From Parabacteroides hominis (lineage in GTDB: Bacteria; Bacteroidota; Bacteroidia; Bacteroidales; Tannerellaceae), in contig NZ_JACOOJ010000011.1 in the NCBI RefSeq assembly GCF_014287585.1, positions 1-64,000 on the forward strand: 64,000 nt of DNA, written 5' to 3'. Positions 54,688-63,349 of this stretch are shown here, piece after piece. The notes beneath the pieces are model-generated. The model was not told where the DNA came from. It searched no databases and saw only the letters and a list, made by a program, of their open reading frames with translations. The position numbers and the translations under genes were made by a program. The number at the start of each line of letters is the position of its first letter. The first letter of the stretch is position 1.

Positions 54688-56238
54688 ATGGCAGCAAAGA
54701 AAGACAGAGTGCTTTGGGCAGACGATGAGATAGATTTGTTAAAGCCGCACATCCTTTTCCTGCAGGACAAGGGATATGAGGTGATTCCGGTAATCAGCGG
54801 GCAGGATGCCATCGAATGCTGTAAGGAAGAGTCGTTCGACATTATTTTCCTGGACGAAAATATGCCGGGGCTGACCGGATTGGAAACATTGGCGCAGATC
54901 AAGGCGATCAATCCCGATGTCCCTGTCGTCATGGTTACCAAAAGCGAGGAGGAGAGCATCATGAACCAGGCTATCGGCAACAAGATCGCCGATTACCTGA
55001 TCAAACCGGTCAATCCGAACCAGTTGCTTTTGTCTATCAAGAAGAATGTCCATAAGAATGTAATCATATCCGAGACGACGACAGTCGGCTATCAGCAGGA
55101 GTTCGGGCGTATCGGCATGCAGATCAACGATTCGCTGACGACCGACGACTGGATGGAGGTGTACAAGAAGCTCGTCTATTGGGAAATCGAACTGGAAAAC
55201 AGCCAGGTTCCGATGACCGACATGCTCCGCATGCAGAAACAGGAGGCAAACAATGCATTCGGTAAATTTGTCAAAAAGAATTATGTGGACTGGATTCAGA
55301 ATCCCGAAATCCGCCCGTTGATGAGCCCGGATTTGTTTAAAAAGAAAGTATTCCCGATGCTCGACAATGGAGAAAAGGTCTTTTTCATCCTGATCGACAA
55401 TTTCCGCCTCGACCAATGGCGCGAAGTAAAAGATTTGCTTGCCGAATATTATACGTTCGACGAAAGCCTGTACTACAGCATCCTTCCGACCGCCACACAG
55501 TATGCCCGCAACTCGATCTTCTCCGGGCTGATGCCCTTGCAGATCGAAAAGATGTTTCCGGAACTTTGGGTAGACGAGGACAGCGAGGAGGGCAAAAACC
55601 TGAACGAAGCGCCGCTTATCCAGACGCAGATCGAACGGTTCCGCAAGAAATATACTTTCTCCTATCATAAGGTACATGATTCGCAATATAACGACAAATT
55701 GCTGAATATCGTTCCTTCCCTGCTTCATAACCAGTTGAATGTGGTGGTACTGAACTTTGTCGATATGCTGTCCCATGCCCGTACCGAAAACAAGATGATC
55801 CGCGAACTGGCACAGAGCGAAGCGGCATATCGCAGCCTGACACGCTCCTGGTTCCAACATTCGGGTACGCTGGAACTTTTCAAGCGCATTGCCGGAAAAG
55901 GGTATAAAGTGATCGTCACGACCGACCACGGTACGATCCGCGTCGATAACCCGCAGAAGGTGATAGGCGATAAGAATACAAACACCAACCTGCGCTATAA
56001 GGTAGGCAAGAACTTGAATTATAATCCGAAAGACGTGTTTGACATCCGTTTTCCCGACAAAGCGGGGTTACCATCCCCGAACCTGAGCAGCAAATATATC
56101 TTTGCGATGAACAACGATTTCTTTGCTTATCCGAACAACTACAATTATTACGTTTCCTATTATAAGAACACATTCCAGCACGGTGGCATTTCGATGGAGG
56201 AAATGCTGATTCCTTTTATCACGATGACAGTAAAATAA
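54688..56238 (+). CDS. porX: PorX-type response regulator with PglZ domain
   Basis: 516 residues. An N-terminal receiver (WADDEIDLLKPH; phospho-acceptor Asp56 in IIFLDENMPG; VTKSEEES; YLIKPVNP) is joined by a helical linker to a PglZ domain of the alkaline-phosphatase superfamily (VFFILIDNFRLDQWREVKDL, SILPTATQYARNSIFSGLMP, VIVTTDHGTIRV). This is the architecture of PorX of Porphyromonas, which with PorY and a sigma factor controls the type IX secretion system and can act on nucleotide oligomers. No PorY or type IX genes are in the window. Start chosen from the promoter position. Confidence 0.92.
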   Translation: MAAKKDRVLWADDEIDLLKPHILFLQDKGYEVIPVISGQDAIECCKEESFDIIFLDENMPGLTGLETLAQIKAINPDVPVVMVTKSEEESIMNQAIGNKIADYLIKPVNPNQLLLSIKKNVHKNVIISETTTVGYQQEFGRIGMQINDSLTTDDWMEVYKKLVYWEIELENSQVPMTDMLRMQKQEANNAFGKFVKKNYVDWIQNPEIRPLMSPDLFKKKVFPMLDNGEKVFFILIDNFRLDQWREVKDLLAEYYTFDESLYYSILPTATQYARNSIFSGLMPLQIEKMFPELWVDEDSEEGKNLNEAPLIQTQIERFRKKYTFSYHKVHDSQYNDKLLNIVPSLLHNQLNVVVLNFVDMLSHARTENKMIRELAQSEAAYRSLTRSWFQHSGTLELFKRIAGKGYKVIVTTDHGTIRVDNPQKVIGDKNTNTNLRYKVGKNLNYNPKDVFDIRFPDKAGLPSPNLSSKYIFAMNNDFFAYPNNYNYYVSYYKNTFQHGGISMEEMLIPFITMTVK

Positions 56239-56243
56239 TTGAT

Positions 56244-56304
56244 AATTGACAATTGACAATTGACAATTGTTTTAACTTTGCAACCGGAACTTCAATTGTC
56301 AATT
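56244..56304. repeat. 7-bp tandem and inverted repeat around the tsaE promoter
   Basis: AATTGAC is repeated three and a half times (56244-56269). Its last 12 bp (56258-56269) pair perfectly with CAATTGTCAATT at 56293-56304, across a loop that contains the tsaE -7 box TAACTTTG (56273-56280). The hairpin may terminate porX while the promoter in its loop restarts transcription. Confidence 0.55.
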
Positions 56305-56316
56305 TATTAAACAATT

Positions 56317-56736
56317 ATGAATACAATTAAAATCGAAAGTTTAGATACGATCCGCCAAGCCGCAAAAGAGTTTATTGCCGGGATGGACGACCGTACCGTT
56401 TTCGCTTTCCGGGGCAATATGGGAGCCGGGAAGACTACTTTTATCAAGGCTATCTGCGAAGAGTTAGGCGTGGAGGATGTCATTAACAGCCCAACGTTCG
56501 CCATTATCAACGAATATCGTAGCGACGAGACCGGTGAACTGATCTATCATTTTGACTTTTACCGCATCAACAAACTAAGTGAAGCGGAAGATATAGGCAC
56601 GGAAGACTACTTCTATAGCGGCGCTCTCTGCTTTATCGAATGGCCGGAAAAGATCGAAGAATTATTGCCGGGTGACGTTGTGGAAGTTGCCATTACAGAG
56701 AACCCGGACGGTTCCCGCACCGTAGAAGTGAAATAA
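56317..56736 (+). CDS. tsaE: tRNA threonylcarbamoyladenosine biosynthesis ATPase
   Basis: TsaE supports the TsaBD complex in making t6A at position 37 of ANN-decoding tRNAs. 139 residues with the Walker A motif [12 protein letters not shown] (about 33-44), [17 protein letters not shown] and [12 protein letters not shown] with the Trp typical of the family. Full length. The next gene begins 1 nt after its stop. Confidence 0.96.
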   Translation: MNTIKIESLDTIRQAAKEFIAGMDDRTVFAFRGNMGAGKTTFIKAICEELGVEDVINSPTFAIINEYRSDETGELIYHFDFYRINKLSEAEDIGTEDYFYSGALCFIEWPEKIEELLPGDVVEVAITENPDGSRTVEVK

Positions 56737-56737
56737 G

Positions 56738-56953
56738 ATGGAACCTACCGAATATTTTATCCTGATACTCTTTATCGCATTAGGGATATTCTCCATTATT
56801 GCTGCGATCCTGAATCTCGACTGGTATTTCCAGACCAGCGGAGCCATGACCTTTGTCAGATGGCTGGGACGTAAAGGCGCCCGTATCTTCTATGCCCTTT
56901 TAGGATTGGGATTGATTGCCTGCGGAGTGACAGGACTTATCTTTTGGAATTGA
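56738..56953 (+). CDS. Small two-pass membrane protein, Imm17-like
   Basis: 71 residues: membrane segment (about 6-25), a short loop with LDWYF and RWLGRKGARIFYALLGLGLI leading into a second segment. The FGRxGARIFY-like loop and the size resemble the immunity 17 family as I remember it. It is fused by operon to tsaE (1-nt gap) with no toxin gene beside it, so an immunity role is doubtful. Function unknown. Confidence 0.7.
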   Translation: MEPTEYFILILFIALGIFSIIAAILNLDWYFQTSGAMTFVRWLGRKGARIFYALLGLGLIACGVTGLIFWN

Positions 56954-56955
56954 GA

Positions 56956-57008
56956 ATTGAAAATTATCCGGCTACCAGCCGTTTTATATAATCCGGATAA
57001 TTTTCAAT
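56956..57008. terminator. Terminator between the Imm17-like gene and rnr
   Basis: A 16-bp perfect inverted repeat, ATTGAAAATTATCCGG (56956-56971) with its complement (56993-57008), sits between two convergent stops (56953 and 57026). A/T-rich arms suit termination in both directions. Confidence 0.65.
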
Positions 57009-57025
57009 CCTCAATATTCAGTTCG

Positions 57026-59206
57026 TTACACAAGTGCAAAGTCCAGCTGCTTCCTTTCCAGGTTAGCTTGTGCCACTTTTACCGTGATGGCATCCCCTAA
57101 CCGGTAAATACGCTTCGTCTTGCGACCGAGCAGGCAGTAGTTCTTGTCGTCAAACTCGTAGTAGTCATCATCGAGGTCGCGGATCGGAACAAGCCCTTCA
57201 CATTTGTTATCATTCAGCTCCACGTACAATCCCCATTCGGCGACACCGGATACAGTACCGTCGAATACCTGTCCCAATTTATCTTTCATAAACTCGACCT
57301 GCTTGTACTTGATGGAAGAACGTTCAGCATTTGCGGCCACCATTTCCATCTCGGAGCAATGCACACAATACTCCTCATACTTCTTCTTTATCACACTACG
57401 GCCACCTGCCAGATAGCGTTCCAGCAAACGGTGCACCATCATATCCGGATAACGGCGGATGGGAGAAGTGAAGTGGGTATAATAGTCCATTGCCAACCCA
57501 TAGTGACCGATATTATCCGTCGTATAGTGGGCTTTCTGCATGGAGCGGATAGCCAGAGTCTCCACCAGGTTTTCTTCCGGTTTACCCTGTACGCTGCCCA
57601 ACAGTTTGTTGATGCCTTTAGAGATATCCGTTTTCGTCCCTTCCGTACGCATCTTGTAACCGAAGCGGCTGATGAATGCGGAGAAGACTCTTAGTTTCTC
57701 AGGATCCGGCTGTTCATGAATACGATAGACGAATGTTTTCTTTGTCTTATTCTTACCCTTTCCGACGAACTCGGCTACCGTACGGTTTGCCAATAGCATG
57801 AATTCTTCGATCAGTTTATTGGCTTCCTTCGATTCTTTGATATAAGTTCCCAACGGTTTACCGCTCTCGTCTATGTCGAATTTGACTTCGTAACGGTCGA
57901 AAGCGATTGCCCCGTCTTTGAAACGCCGGTCGCGCAGTTTTTGTGCCAGGCTGTTAAGCGCCAGGATTTCTTCTTTATAATCACCTTCCCCTGTTTCGAT
58001 GACAGCCTGAGCTTCTTCGTAAGTGAAGCGGCGGTCGCTCTTGATAATGGTACGGGTGATATGGGACTCTTGGACTTCGGCCTCCTTATTCAACTCGAAA
58101 ATTGCGGAAAAACAGAGTTTCTCTTCATCCGGCCGGAGCGAACAGATCTGATTGCACAAGCGTTCCGGCAACATCGGGATGGTGCGGTCCACGAGATAAA
58201 CAGATGTCGCACGACTGAAAGCCTCCCGGTCAATCAGGCTTTCCGGCTTAACGTAGTGGGTCACATCGGCGATATGAACGCCAATTTCCCAATTGCCATT
58301 GTCCAGTTTACGGGCGGAAAGGGCATCATCGAAATCCTTGGCATCTTTCGGGTCGATCGTGAAAGTCGTGATGCCACGGTAATCTTCACGCTTGGCAATT
58401 TCCTCTTCAGGGATTGCTTCCGATATTTTTTCCGCGGCCTTCTCGACGTTGGCCGGATATTTATACGGTAGGTTGAACTCAGCCAGGATAGCGTTCATCT
58501 CCGCATTGTTGTCACCGGCAGTACCTAAGATATCGATCACCTCACCTAACGGATTCTTGGCTTCTTCCGGCCATTCGGTGATATGGACGATCGCTTTGTC
58601 GCCAGTCTTGCCGCCTTTCAGTTTGTCTTTCGGAATAAAGATGTCGTTTGCAAGCGTCTTGTCTTCCGTAATAAGGAACGCGAAACCTTTGGTCACCTGT
58701 AGCTTTCCGGTGATCGAGCGTCGCTGGCTTTCCAGTATTTCAATAACTTCGCCTTCCGGGTCTGCTCCTTTTCTCTTGGCATGAAGCTGTATTTTTACCT
58801 TATCGCCGTTAAGCGCATGTGCCGAGTTTCGCTCTGCCACGAAGATCGGCGTCCCGCCATCTTCGGGAATAAAAGAGTTCTTGCCATTCTGACGGCGCAT
58901 AAAGGTCCCGACAGCAGTTGTTCCCCAATCGTTATAGCGGTAGCGTCCCCGGTCTATCTCGGAAATGAAGTTGTCGGAAGAGAGATCATACAGGATATCC
59001 ACCACCTGCAACTTCTGCACCTGATTGGTTACTCCTATCATACTGCTGATTTGTCGATAGTTAAAAGGTTCTTTGGGAGAAGACTTGAAAACGTCGATGA
59101 TGGCATTGATCATAGCCTCTTTTTTCATCCGTTTGTTTTCGCCTCTGGAAGTGTTTTTCTTCTTCCCCGGTTTATTACTTTTCTTTTCAGATTTATTCTT
59201 AGTCAT
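57026..59206 (-). CDS. rnr: Ribonuclease R
   Basis: A 3'-5' exoribonuclease of the RNB family that degrades structured RNA. 726 residues: a basic lead (NKSEKKSNKPGKKKNTSRG), an N-terminal winged-helix and cold-shock OB region, the RNB core (TTFTIDPKDAKDFDDALSAR with the metal-binding Asp cluster, IGVHIADVTHYV, LVDRTIPMLP, HYGLAMDYYTHFTSPIRRYP) and a C-terminal S1 domain (GTVSGVAEWGLYVELNDNKC). Full length. A near-consensus -7 box TTACTTTG lies at 59227-59234. Confidence 0.96.
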   Translation of the reverse strand: MTKNKSEKKSNKPGKKKNTSRGENKRMKKEAMINAIIDVFKSSPKEPFNYRQISSMIGVTNQVQKLQVVDILYDLSSDNFISEIDRGRYRYNDWGTTAVGTFMRRQNGKNSFIPEDGGTPIFVAERNSAHALNGDKVKIQLHAKRKGADPEGEVIEILESQRRSITGKLQVTKGFAFLITEDKTLANDIFIPKDKLKGGKTGDKAIVHITEWPEEAKNPLGEVIDILGTAGDNNAEMNAILAEFNLPYKYPANVEKAAEKISEAIPEEEIAKREDYRGITTFTIDPKDAKDFDDALSARKLDNGNWEIGVHIADVTHYVKPESLIDREAFSRATSVYLVDRTIPMLPERLCNQICSLRPDEEKLCFSAIFELNKEAEVQESHITRTIIKSDRRFTYEEAQAVIETGEGDYKEEILALNSLAQKLRDRRFKDGAIAFDRYEVKFDIDESGKPLGTYIKESKEANKLIEEFMLLANRTVAEFVGKGKNKTKKTFVYRIHEQPDPEKLRVFSAFISRFGYKMRTEGTKTDISKGINKLLGSVQGKPEENLVETLAIRSMQKAHYTTDNIGHYGLAMDYYTHFTSPIRRYPDMMVHRLLERYLAGGRSVIKKKYEEYCVHCSEMEMVAANAERSSIKYKQVEFMKDKLGQVFDGTVSGVAEWGLYVELNDNKCEGLVPIRDLDDDYYEFDDKNYCLLGRKTKRIYRLGDAITVKVAQANLERKQLDFALV

Positions 59207-59288
59207 ATTTCTTTTTCAATGTTTTACAAAGTAAACAATAAATTTTGAGAAGCTGTTTACATTTGTGATAAATAATCTTCGGGAGATT

Positions 59289-60242
59289 TTATTCTCCGAA
59301 ACTGTTGACCCTTATTCCTTTAACACCCGGCTTGCAGCAAAACACACTGCCGCTTAGCGGGTATTTCCGGAGTTGCTCTTCGGACAAGCCGGCACGAGCC
59401 GTTGTTATATAAAGCGTATCCATTTTATTACCTCCGAAAGCGCAGGAAGCGACATTAGGAGCCGGAACTTCCACTTTTGCCAGCAACTCTCCTGTGTAAG
59501 GATTGTAGCAGTAAACACCATAACCTCCCCACTGGGCAACCCAGAGGTGGTCGTCGCTATCGATTGCCATACCATCAGGCGCTCCTGTTCCATCGGGCAA
59601 GGTAACGGCTATGCCGTCGAACAGGATATCCCCGTTGTCGGCATCGTAGCGGTAGCGGGCTATCTTGCCGGTCGGCGTATCGTTGTAGTACATGAACTTC
59701 TTATTGGACGACCAGACGATCCCGTTCGAGATCGTGACCTTTTTCAATTTCGTGGTAACGGTCCCGGCGGGCGAAACAGTATATAAGGCCCCGGCATCTT
59801 TAGGCGCCCCGAACCCCATCGTCCCGATCCACAAATGTCCGGCAGGATCGCATTTGCCGTCGTTACAACGCACTTTACCGTTTTCATCAGGTATCGGAGC
59901 GATGGAAGTGGTATGCCCGTCATGCAGGTTCACCCGTACAATTTCGTTTTGCAAGGCTATGATAACCGTGCTGTCCGTTTCAGGAACCACCGTCGATACC
60001 ATACGGTCGAATTTCCAGGAACTGCATTCTTTTGTATCGGGATGATATTCGTATAATGTTTGTCCTTCAATGTCCACCCAGAATAAGGTGTGACGTTCGG
60101 GATGCCAGATAGAGCCTTCTCCAGTAGTCGCTTCAGCCTGATAAGCCAACTCTGCTGGAATCATTTCGACTTTAGGTAAGCAGGATGTCGTCATAATTAA
60201 AATAGATAGTAAAACAGATGTGTTAATAAGAAAATGTTTCAT
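59289..60242 (-). CDS. SMP-30/gluconolactonase-family lipoprotein
   Basis: 317 residues with a lipoprotein signal (LSILIMTTSC, Cys21). A six-bladed propeller with the metal ligands expected for this family: Glu in TGEGSIWH, Asn/Asp in RCNDGKCD, Asn in ISNGIVWS and Asp in GAPDGMAID. Family members open sugar lactones. It is divergent from uxaB-uxaA, so a link to hexuronate or aldonolactone use is plausible. Promoter TATGTTTG at 60288-60295 (minus strand). Confidence 0.9.
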   Translation of the reverse strand: MKHFLINTSVLLSILIMTTSCLPKVEMIPAELAYQAEATTGEGSIWHPERHTLFWVDIEGQTLYEYHPDTKECSSWKFDRMVSTVVPETDSTVIIALQNEIVRVNLHDGHTTSIAPIPDENGKVRCNDGKCDPAGHLWIGTMGFGAPKDAGALYTVSPAGTVTTKLKKVTISNGIVWSSNKKFMYYNDTPTGKIARYRYDADNGDILFDGIAVTLPDGTGAPDGMAIDSDDHLWVAQWGGYGVYCYNPYTGELLAKVEVPAPNVASCAFGGNKMDTLYITTARAGLSEEQLRKYPLSGSVFCCKPGVKGIRVNSFGE

Positions 60243-60287
60243 GGTATAAATAAAGCCTGTTCTTGCCAGTTATGGATAAGTTTTATG

Positions 60288-60295
60288 CAAACATA
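60288..60295 (-). promoter_or_regulatory. Promoter of the SMP-30 gene
   Basis: Exact TAnnTTTG match (TATGTTTG) on the minus strand, leader about 39 nt. Confidence 0.55.
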
Positions 60296-60320
60296 CTAAA
60301 TAAATCCGAGATTTCCTTTA

Positions 60321-60355
60321 AATTAGAGCCCGAATTTATATAATCGGCTCTAATT
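60321..60355. promoter_or_regulatory. Inverted repeat upstream of uxaB, possible operator
   Basis: AATTAGAGCC (60321-60330) and GGCTCTAATT (60346-60355) are perfect complements, and the pairing extends with one bulge to CGA/TCG. It lies 35 bp upstream of the uxaB start with no T run, in the divergent gap with the lactonase gene. A regulator site or a leader hairpin are both possible. Confidence 0.45.
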
Positions 60356-60389
60356 GCCATTAATGAACAGATTTTAAATTAAGATTAAA

Positions 60390-61829
60390 ATGAGAGAGTT
60401 GAATGAAAAAACTGCCGGCAAAGTGCTGTATCCGGAACGGATCATCCAGTTCGGTGAAGGTAATTTCCTTCGTGCGTTTGTGGATTGGATTATCCAGAAA
60501 ATGAATGAGAAGGTTGGTTTTAACAGCAGTGTCGTGGTGGTCCAGCCCATCGACCGGGGAATGGTCGACATGTTGAACGCACAGGATTGCTTGTACCATG
60601 TCAATCTTCAGGGGTTGGACAAAGGCGAGAAGGTTGACAGCCTTACCCGGATCGATGTGATAAGCCGTGCGTTGAATCCTTATGCGGACTTTTCCGCTTT
60701 CATGAAACTGGCGGAACAGCCGGAGATGCGTTTCGTCATTTCAAATACGACGGAAGCAGGGATCGCCTTCGATCCGGCCTGCAAGCTGGAAGACGCGCCT
60801 GCCTCTTCCTATCCGGGCAAGCTGACACAATTGCTTTATCACCGCTACAAGACATTTAACGGAGACAAAGACAAAGGCTTGATTATCTTTCCGTGCGAAT
60901 TGATCTTCCTGAACGGGCATAAACTGAAAGAAATCATTTTCCAGTATATCGATTTATGGCAATTAGGAGATGGTTTCAAAGCCTGGTTTATGGACTGCTG
61001 CGGTGTATATGCGACGCTGGTCGACCGTATTGTTCCGGGATTCCCGCGTAAAGAGATCGATTCGATCAAAGAGAAACTGCAATATAACGACAATCTGGTC
61101 GTGCAGGCGGAGATATTCCATTTATGGGTAATCGAAGCGCCCGAATCAGTTGCCAAAGAGTTTCCGGCAGACAAGGCAGGCTTGAATGTGCTGTTTGTTC
61201 CGAGCGAGGAGCCTTACCACCAGCGGAAGGTGACCCTTTTGAACGGCCCTCATACGGTTTTGGCTCCCGTTTCCTGGCTTTCCGGGGTGAATATCGTGCG
61301 GGATGCCTGCCAGCACGAGGTACTGGGAAAATATATCCACAAGGTGATGTTCGGGGAATTGCTGGAAACGCTGAATCTGCCGAAAGAAGAACTGGTGCAG
61401 TTCGGCAATGACGTCATGGAGCGTTTTAACAACCCGTTCGTCGACCATTCGGTCGTTTCCATCATGCTGAACTCATTCCCCAAGTATGAAACACGCGACC
61501 TGCCGGGCTTGAAAGTCTATCTGGAACGGAAAGGCGAGTTGCCAAAAGGGCTGGTATTAGGGCTGGCTGCCATTATTACCTATTATAAAGGATATGTGCG
61601 TACCGATGGAACGAAATCCGAACCGAATGATTCCGCCGAAATCCTTCAACTGTTACAGAACCTTTGGGCTACCGGTTCGACAAAGCAGGTCGCCGAAGGC
61701 GTATTGGCGGCGACTTCCATTTGGGGAGAAGACCTGAACCGTATTCCGGGATTGACCGGTATGGTAAAAGGTTTCCTGGATGCCATTGAAGAAAAAGGAA
61801 TGCTTAATGTCGTTAAAGAAATTTGCTGA
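60390..61829 (+). CDS. uxaB: Tagaturonate reductase (altronate oxidoreductase)
   Basis: Reduces tagaturonate to altronate with NADH in galacturonate breakdown. 479 residues of the mannitol/altronate dehydrogenase family: nucleotide-binding IIQFGEGNFLRAFVDWII at the N-terminus, VISNTTEAGIAFDP, LIIFPCELIFLNG, and the C-terminal domain with KVTLLNGPHTVLAPVSWLSG (catalytic Lys and His region). Full length. Its stop overlaps the uxaA start (TGATG), so the two are coupled. Confidence 0.94.
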   Translation: MRELNEKTAGKVLYPERIIQFGEGNFLRAFVDWIIQKMNEKVGFNSSVVVVQPIDRGMVDMLNAQDCLYHVNLQGLDKGEKVDSLTRIDVISRALNPYADFSAFMKLAEQPEMRFVISNTTEAGIAFDPACKLEDAPASSYPGKLTQLLYHRYKTFNGDKDKGLIIFPCELIFLNGHKLKEIIFQYIDLWQLGDGFKAWFMDCCGVYATLVDRIVPGFPRKEIDSIKEKLQYNDNLVVQAEIFHLWVIEAPESVAKEFPADKAGLNVLFVPSEEPYHQRKVTLLNGPHTVLAPVSWLSGVNIVRDACQHEVLGKYIHKVMFGELLETLNLPKEELVQFGNDVMERFNNPFVDHSVVSIMLNSFPKYETRDLPGLKVYLERKGELPKGLVLGLAAIITYYKGYVRTDGTKSEPNDSAEILQLLQNLWATGSTKQVAEGVLAATSIWGEDLNRIPGLTGMVKGFLDAIEEKGMLNVVKEIC

Positions 61830-63316
61830 TGCGGACTTATATACAAATAAATCCGGCGGACAATGTCGTCGTCGCCGTAAAGGATTTACAGGCCGGTGCA
61901 TCTTTGGATATCAACGGCAAAACAATTGTTATCCTGCAGGATATCCCTGCAGGACACAAAGTAGCCTTACAGGACTTTAGAGAAGGAGACCCTATCATTA
62001 AATATGGCGCTCCCATCGGACATGCCCGTGAAGCGATAACTGCCGGAAGTTGGGTGAACGAAAAGAATATCAAGACCAATCTGGAAGGGTTACGGGAATA
62101 TGAATTCAATCCGCAGCCTATTCCGGAACAGCCATCCGCAAGGTCGCTTTCCTTTAAAGGATATCGCCGCAAGAATGGAGAAGTGGGAATCCGGAACGAG
62201 ATATGGGTGATTCCGACTGTCGGTTGCGTCAACGGTATCACGCATCGGCTGGCAGACAAATTGCGGCAGGAAACACAAGCCGCCGGGGTCGATGCGATCG
62301 TCGCATTCCCTCATAATTATGGCTGTTCCCAACTGGGAGACGACCATGAGAATACCCGGAAGATTTTACGGGATATGGTTCTGCATCCGAATGCCGGCGC
62401 TGTCTTTGTTGTCGGGTTAGGCTGCGAAAACAACCAGGTCGGCGCTTTCCGGGAAATGCTTGGCGATTACGATACGGAACGCATCCGCTTTATGGAAACA
62501 CAGAAGGTGGACGATGAACTGGAAACGGGAATGGAACTATTGCGTGAACTCTATGCGATTGCTTCGCAGGACAGGCGGACGGAAATTCCTTTAAGTGAAT
62601 TGCGTGTAGGATTGAAATGCGGAGGATCGGACGGCTTTTCCGGCATTACGGCCAATCCGCTGCTGGGTGTCTTTTCCGACTTTTTAGTGGCACAGGGAGG
62701 AACGACGGTTCTGACCGAAGTCCCGGAGATGTTCGGCGCCGAGACGATCCTGATGAACCGGAGCGAATCGAAAGCTGTCTTTGAGAAGACCGTTCATCTG
62801 ATTAACGACTTCAAATCCTATTTCATAGAGAACAAGCAGCCGATTTACGAGAATCCTTCTCCGGGTAATAAAGCGGGAGGCATTTCCACCCTGGAAGAAA
62901 AATCACTGGGTTGTACGCAAAAAGCGGGCACTTCGGTTGTGCGGGATGTCATGCTTTATGGCGAACGGCTAAAGACAAAGGGGCTGAATTTGTTGAGTGC
63001 TCCCGGAAACGACCTGGTTGCCAGTACGGCCCTTGCCAGTTCCGGTTGCCATCTGGTTTTGTTCACGACCGGCAGAGGAACTCCGTTCGGAACGTTTGTC
63101 CCGACGGTCAAAGTTTCGACCAACAGCAATCTATATGCCCGCAAACCGAACTGGATCGACTTCAATGCCGGCTCCCTCTTGGAGGGTAAAAGCATGGAGG
63201 AACTTTGTGAATGTTTTATCCGGTTTATCATCGATGTAGCAAGCGGCAGCCCGACTAACAATGAAAAGAATGGCTACAGGGAGATTGCAATCTTCAAATC
63301 CGGTGTGACGCTGTGA
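61829..63316 (+). CDS. uxaA: Altronate dehydratase
   Basis: Converts altronate to 2-keto-3-deoxygluconate, the step after UxaB. 495 residues: an N-terminal SAF domain (INPADNVVVAVKDLQAG, KYGAPIGHA) and the UxaA core (KNGEVGIRNEIWVIPTVGCV, AFPHNYGCSQLGDD, GLGCENNQ, LKCGGSDGFSGITANP, LFTTGRGTPFGTFVPTVKVS). The Cys residues of GCV, GCSQ and GLGCE suit the iron cofactor. The ATG at 61829 overlaps the uxaB stop; a TTG two codons upstream is not needed. Genes for the following steps are outside the window. Confidence 0.95.
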   Translation: MRTYIQINPADNVVVAVKDLQAGASLDINGKTIVILQDIPAGHKVALQDFREGDPIIKYGAPIGHAREAITAGSWVNEKNIKTNLEGLREYEFNPQPIPEQPSARSLSFKGYRRKNGEVGIRNEIWVIPTVGCVNGITHRLADKLRQETQAAGVDAIVAFPHNYGCSQLGDDHENTRKILRDMVLHPNAGAVFVVGLGCENNQVGAFREMLGDYDTERIRFMETQKVDDELETGMELLRELYAIASQDRRTEIPLSELRVGLKCGGSDGFSGITANPLLGVFSDFLVAQGGTTVLTEVPEMFGAETILMNRSESKAVFEKTVHLINDFKSYFIENKQPIYENPSPGNKAGGISTLEEKSLGCTQKAGTSVVRDVMLYGERLKTKGLNLLSAPGNDLVASTALASSGCHLVLFTTGRGTPFGTFVPTVKVSTNSNLYARKPNWIDFNAGSLLEGKSMEELCECFIRFIIDVASGSPTNNEKNGYREIAIFKSGVTL

Positions 63317-63349
63317 TTCATTTGCCGGGGGATTAATCCCCTGGCAAAA

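Noticed and set aside
54739..55929. 396-residue minus-strand frame
   Set aside because: Antisense to porX, whose receiver and PglZ motifs are unambiguous.
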